Shown in pieces: positions 63,173 to 64,000 of a stretch of 64,000 nucleotides of DNA (position 1 is the stretch's first letter; each line of letters starts with the position of its first letter). A model generated the notes under the pieces. That model saw only the letters and a list, made by a program, of their open reading frames with translations, was not told the origin of the DNA and did not search any database. This DNA is from Lachnospiraceae bacterium (GTDB lineage: Bacteria > Bacillota > Clostridia > Lachnospirales > Lachnospiraceae), in contig CABJBK010000015.1 of NCBI GenBank assembly GCA_902363825.1, positions 1 through 64,000 of the forward strand, in the 5' to 3' direction. Both the position numbers and the translations under genes were made by a program.

Positions 63173-63937
63173 ATGGGACAAAGAAGGCATGATATTGACA
63201 ATTTAAGGACGTTTTGTATTTTGCTTCTGGTTCCTTATCATGCGGCAATGGCATTTAACTGCTGGGGAGAGGCAAATTATGTGTGGTTTTTACTGTATCT
63301 GTTCCTCATCAGCATGCTGGCGCTTGTGGTATCAAAATTGCAGGAAAAGTTTTTAAAACAGGTACATTGGAATACGCCGTCCGTGTGGAAAGTCTGGCTG
63401 TTCGGCCTGCTTCCGGTCATTGGGAAGCCGGTGCTTGACATAGGTGGAAAGAGTATCGGCGCGTATCTGATGTTTTTCCTTATCGGTTATTATGTATTTT
63501 ACCGGGAAGATGTCACAGGTTTTTTGAAAAAATATTTCCCGCTTCATTTGGTGATCTTTCTGATCGCAGATCTTTTCAATGTCTATCTGTTCTGTTACTG
63601 CAAAGATCTGCATGCGGTTATGAATACGGTGTGCATGTTTGCGGCGCAGTGGTTTGGAATCCTTACTGTGGTTGGATTCTTTGCAAAATTTCTGAACTTT
63701 TCAAATGAGCGGACAGCATTTCTTTGCAAAAATTCGTTTGCTTTTTATATCTTGCATTTTGTATTTCTTGTGGCGGCACAGTTTTGTTTCAGCAGATATA
63801 CGAGCAGTACGGTACTTCTTTTTCTGGTGCCGTGTGTGGTGGCGTATCTGGTTACGTTTTTGTGCTGCGTGCTGTTTTCACGGATGAAAAAGCGGGTGCT
63901 TAGTGGAGCAGGTAAAAGAGATGGCGTGAGAAAGTAA
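63173..63937 (+). CDS. Acyltransferase 3-like membrane protein with apparent internal deletion
   Basis: The 254-residue membrane protein starts like acyltransferase-3 proteins of about 370 residues (RHDIDNLRTFCILLLVPYHA, with the catalytic-type His). At about residue 36 it jumps from GEANYV to WFLLYLFLIS; family members usually have about 90-110 residues between these blocks, including further helices and the conserved Arg-rich loop. The frame is kept. The C-terminal half with seven or so helices (SFAFYILHFVFLVAAQF) is normal. The protein may be non-functional or a natural short variant. GGGGAGAAG lies before the ATG. Confidence 0.65.
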   Translation: MGQRRHDIDNLRTFCILLLVPYHAAMAFNCWGEANYVWFLLYLFLISMLALVVSKLQEKFLKQVHWNTPSVWKVWLFGLLPVIGKPVLDIGGKSIGAYLMFFLIGYYVFYREDVTGFLKKYFPLHLVIFLIADLFNVYLFCYCKDLHAVMNTVCMFAAQWFGILTVVGFFAKFLNFSNERTAFLCKNSFAFYILHFVFLVAAQFCFSRYTSSTVLLFLVPCVVAYLVTFLCCVLFSRMKKRVLSGAGKRDGVRK

Positions 63938-64000
63938 AAATAGAAGATGGTGGGAATGTGCCTGAAAACAGGATGTATGAGGAAATAAGGATCAGATGTG

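Overview
The window looks like a chromosomal segment of a motile, strictly anaerobic Firmicute of the family Lachnospiraceae, most like a Roseburia. The reasons are the gene families present, strong AGGAGG-type ribosome binding sites, moderate GC, split transketolase, formate-tetrahydrofolate ligase with a ZTP riboswitch, ATP-dependent PEP carboxykinase, a sigma-28-type promoter, and a large arabinan/arabinose locus. The species cannot be fixed from the sequence alone.

Layout. 1-411: 3' end of a 23S rRNA followed by tRNA-Pro(AGG) and tRNA-Met and a terminator, with no 5S gene in between. 412-3421: coenzyme A supply (pantothenate ECF S component, coaX, coaBC). 3498-6270: a small exported protein and a bifunctional class A penicillin-binding protein. 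6367-8207 (minus): fhs behind a ZTP riboswitch and terminator. 8246-13717: a FliD-like protein with a sigma-28-like promoter, then an LTA-synthase-like sulfatase and a YfhO-type membrane protein.

13936-33063 is a pentose block. It holds a sugar ABC importer (lipoprotein plus two permeases, no ATPase), two GH43 enzymes, a GH127 and a GH51 arabinofuranosidase, an ArsR-type regulator with an unusual C-terminal beta-rich domain, the repressor araR with TACAAGT half-sites, araA, transaldolase, the two transketolase halves, a FGGY kinase (probable ribulokinase), araD, and a decayed aldose 1-epimerase. Together they can hydrolyse alpha- and beta-linked arabinofuranosides, import the products and feed L-arabinose into the non-oxidative pentose phosphate pathway.

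33182-47998 is mostly housekeeping: DUF3877, NUDIX, Fe-S aldo/keto reductase, a 34-residue small protein, thioesterase, polA, coaE, a large FtsA-like ATPase, a YycJ-type hydrolase, an ACT-domain protein with its DUF711 partner, a glycosyltransferase, a DUF218 protein and pckA (minus).

48177-57110 is the most striking region: one tight, promoter-headed operon of nine genes. It encodes a NifH-like ATPase with both Fe-S cysteines, two NifD/NifK-like subunits, a complete FecCD/BtuCDF-type importer, a HypB/UreG-like GTPase with extra Cys motifs, a second ABC-type ATPase, and a binding-protein-like protein without signal peptide. No nitrogenase cofactor-assembly genes are present. I read it as an uncharacterised nitrogenase-like reductase coupled to uptake of a metal complex or tetrapyrrole-like substrate; the substrate is unknown. 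It ends by overlapping the truncated 3' end of a yczE-like gene, which suggests a recombination boundary.

57357-62973: a MarR regulator, then a TetR regulator whose palindromic operator is repeated upstream of an MFS exporter and a MacB-like ABC exporter. The window ends with an acyltransferase-family gene carrying an apparent in-frame internal deletion.
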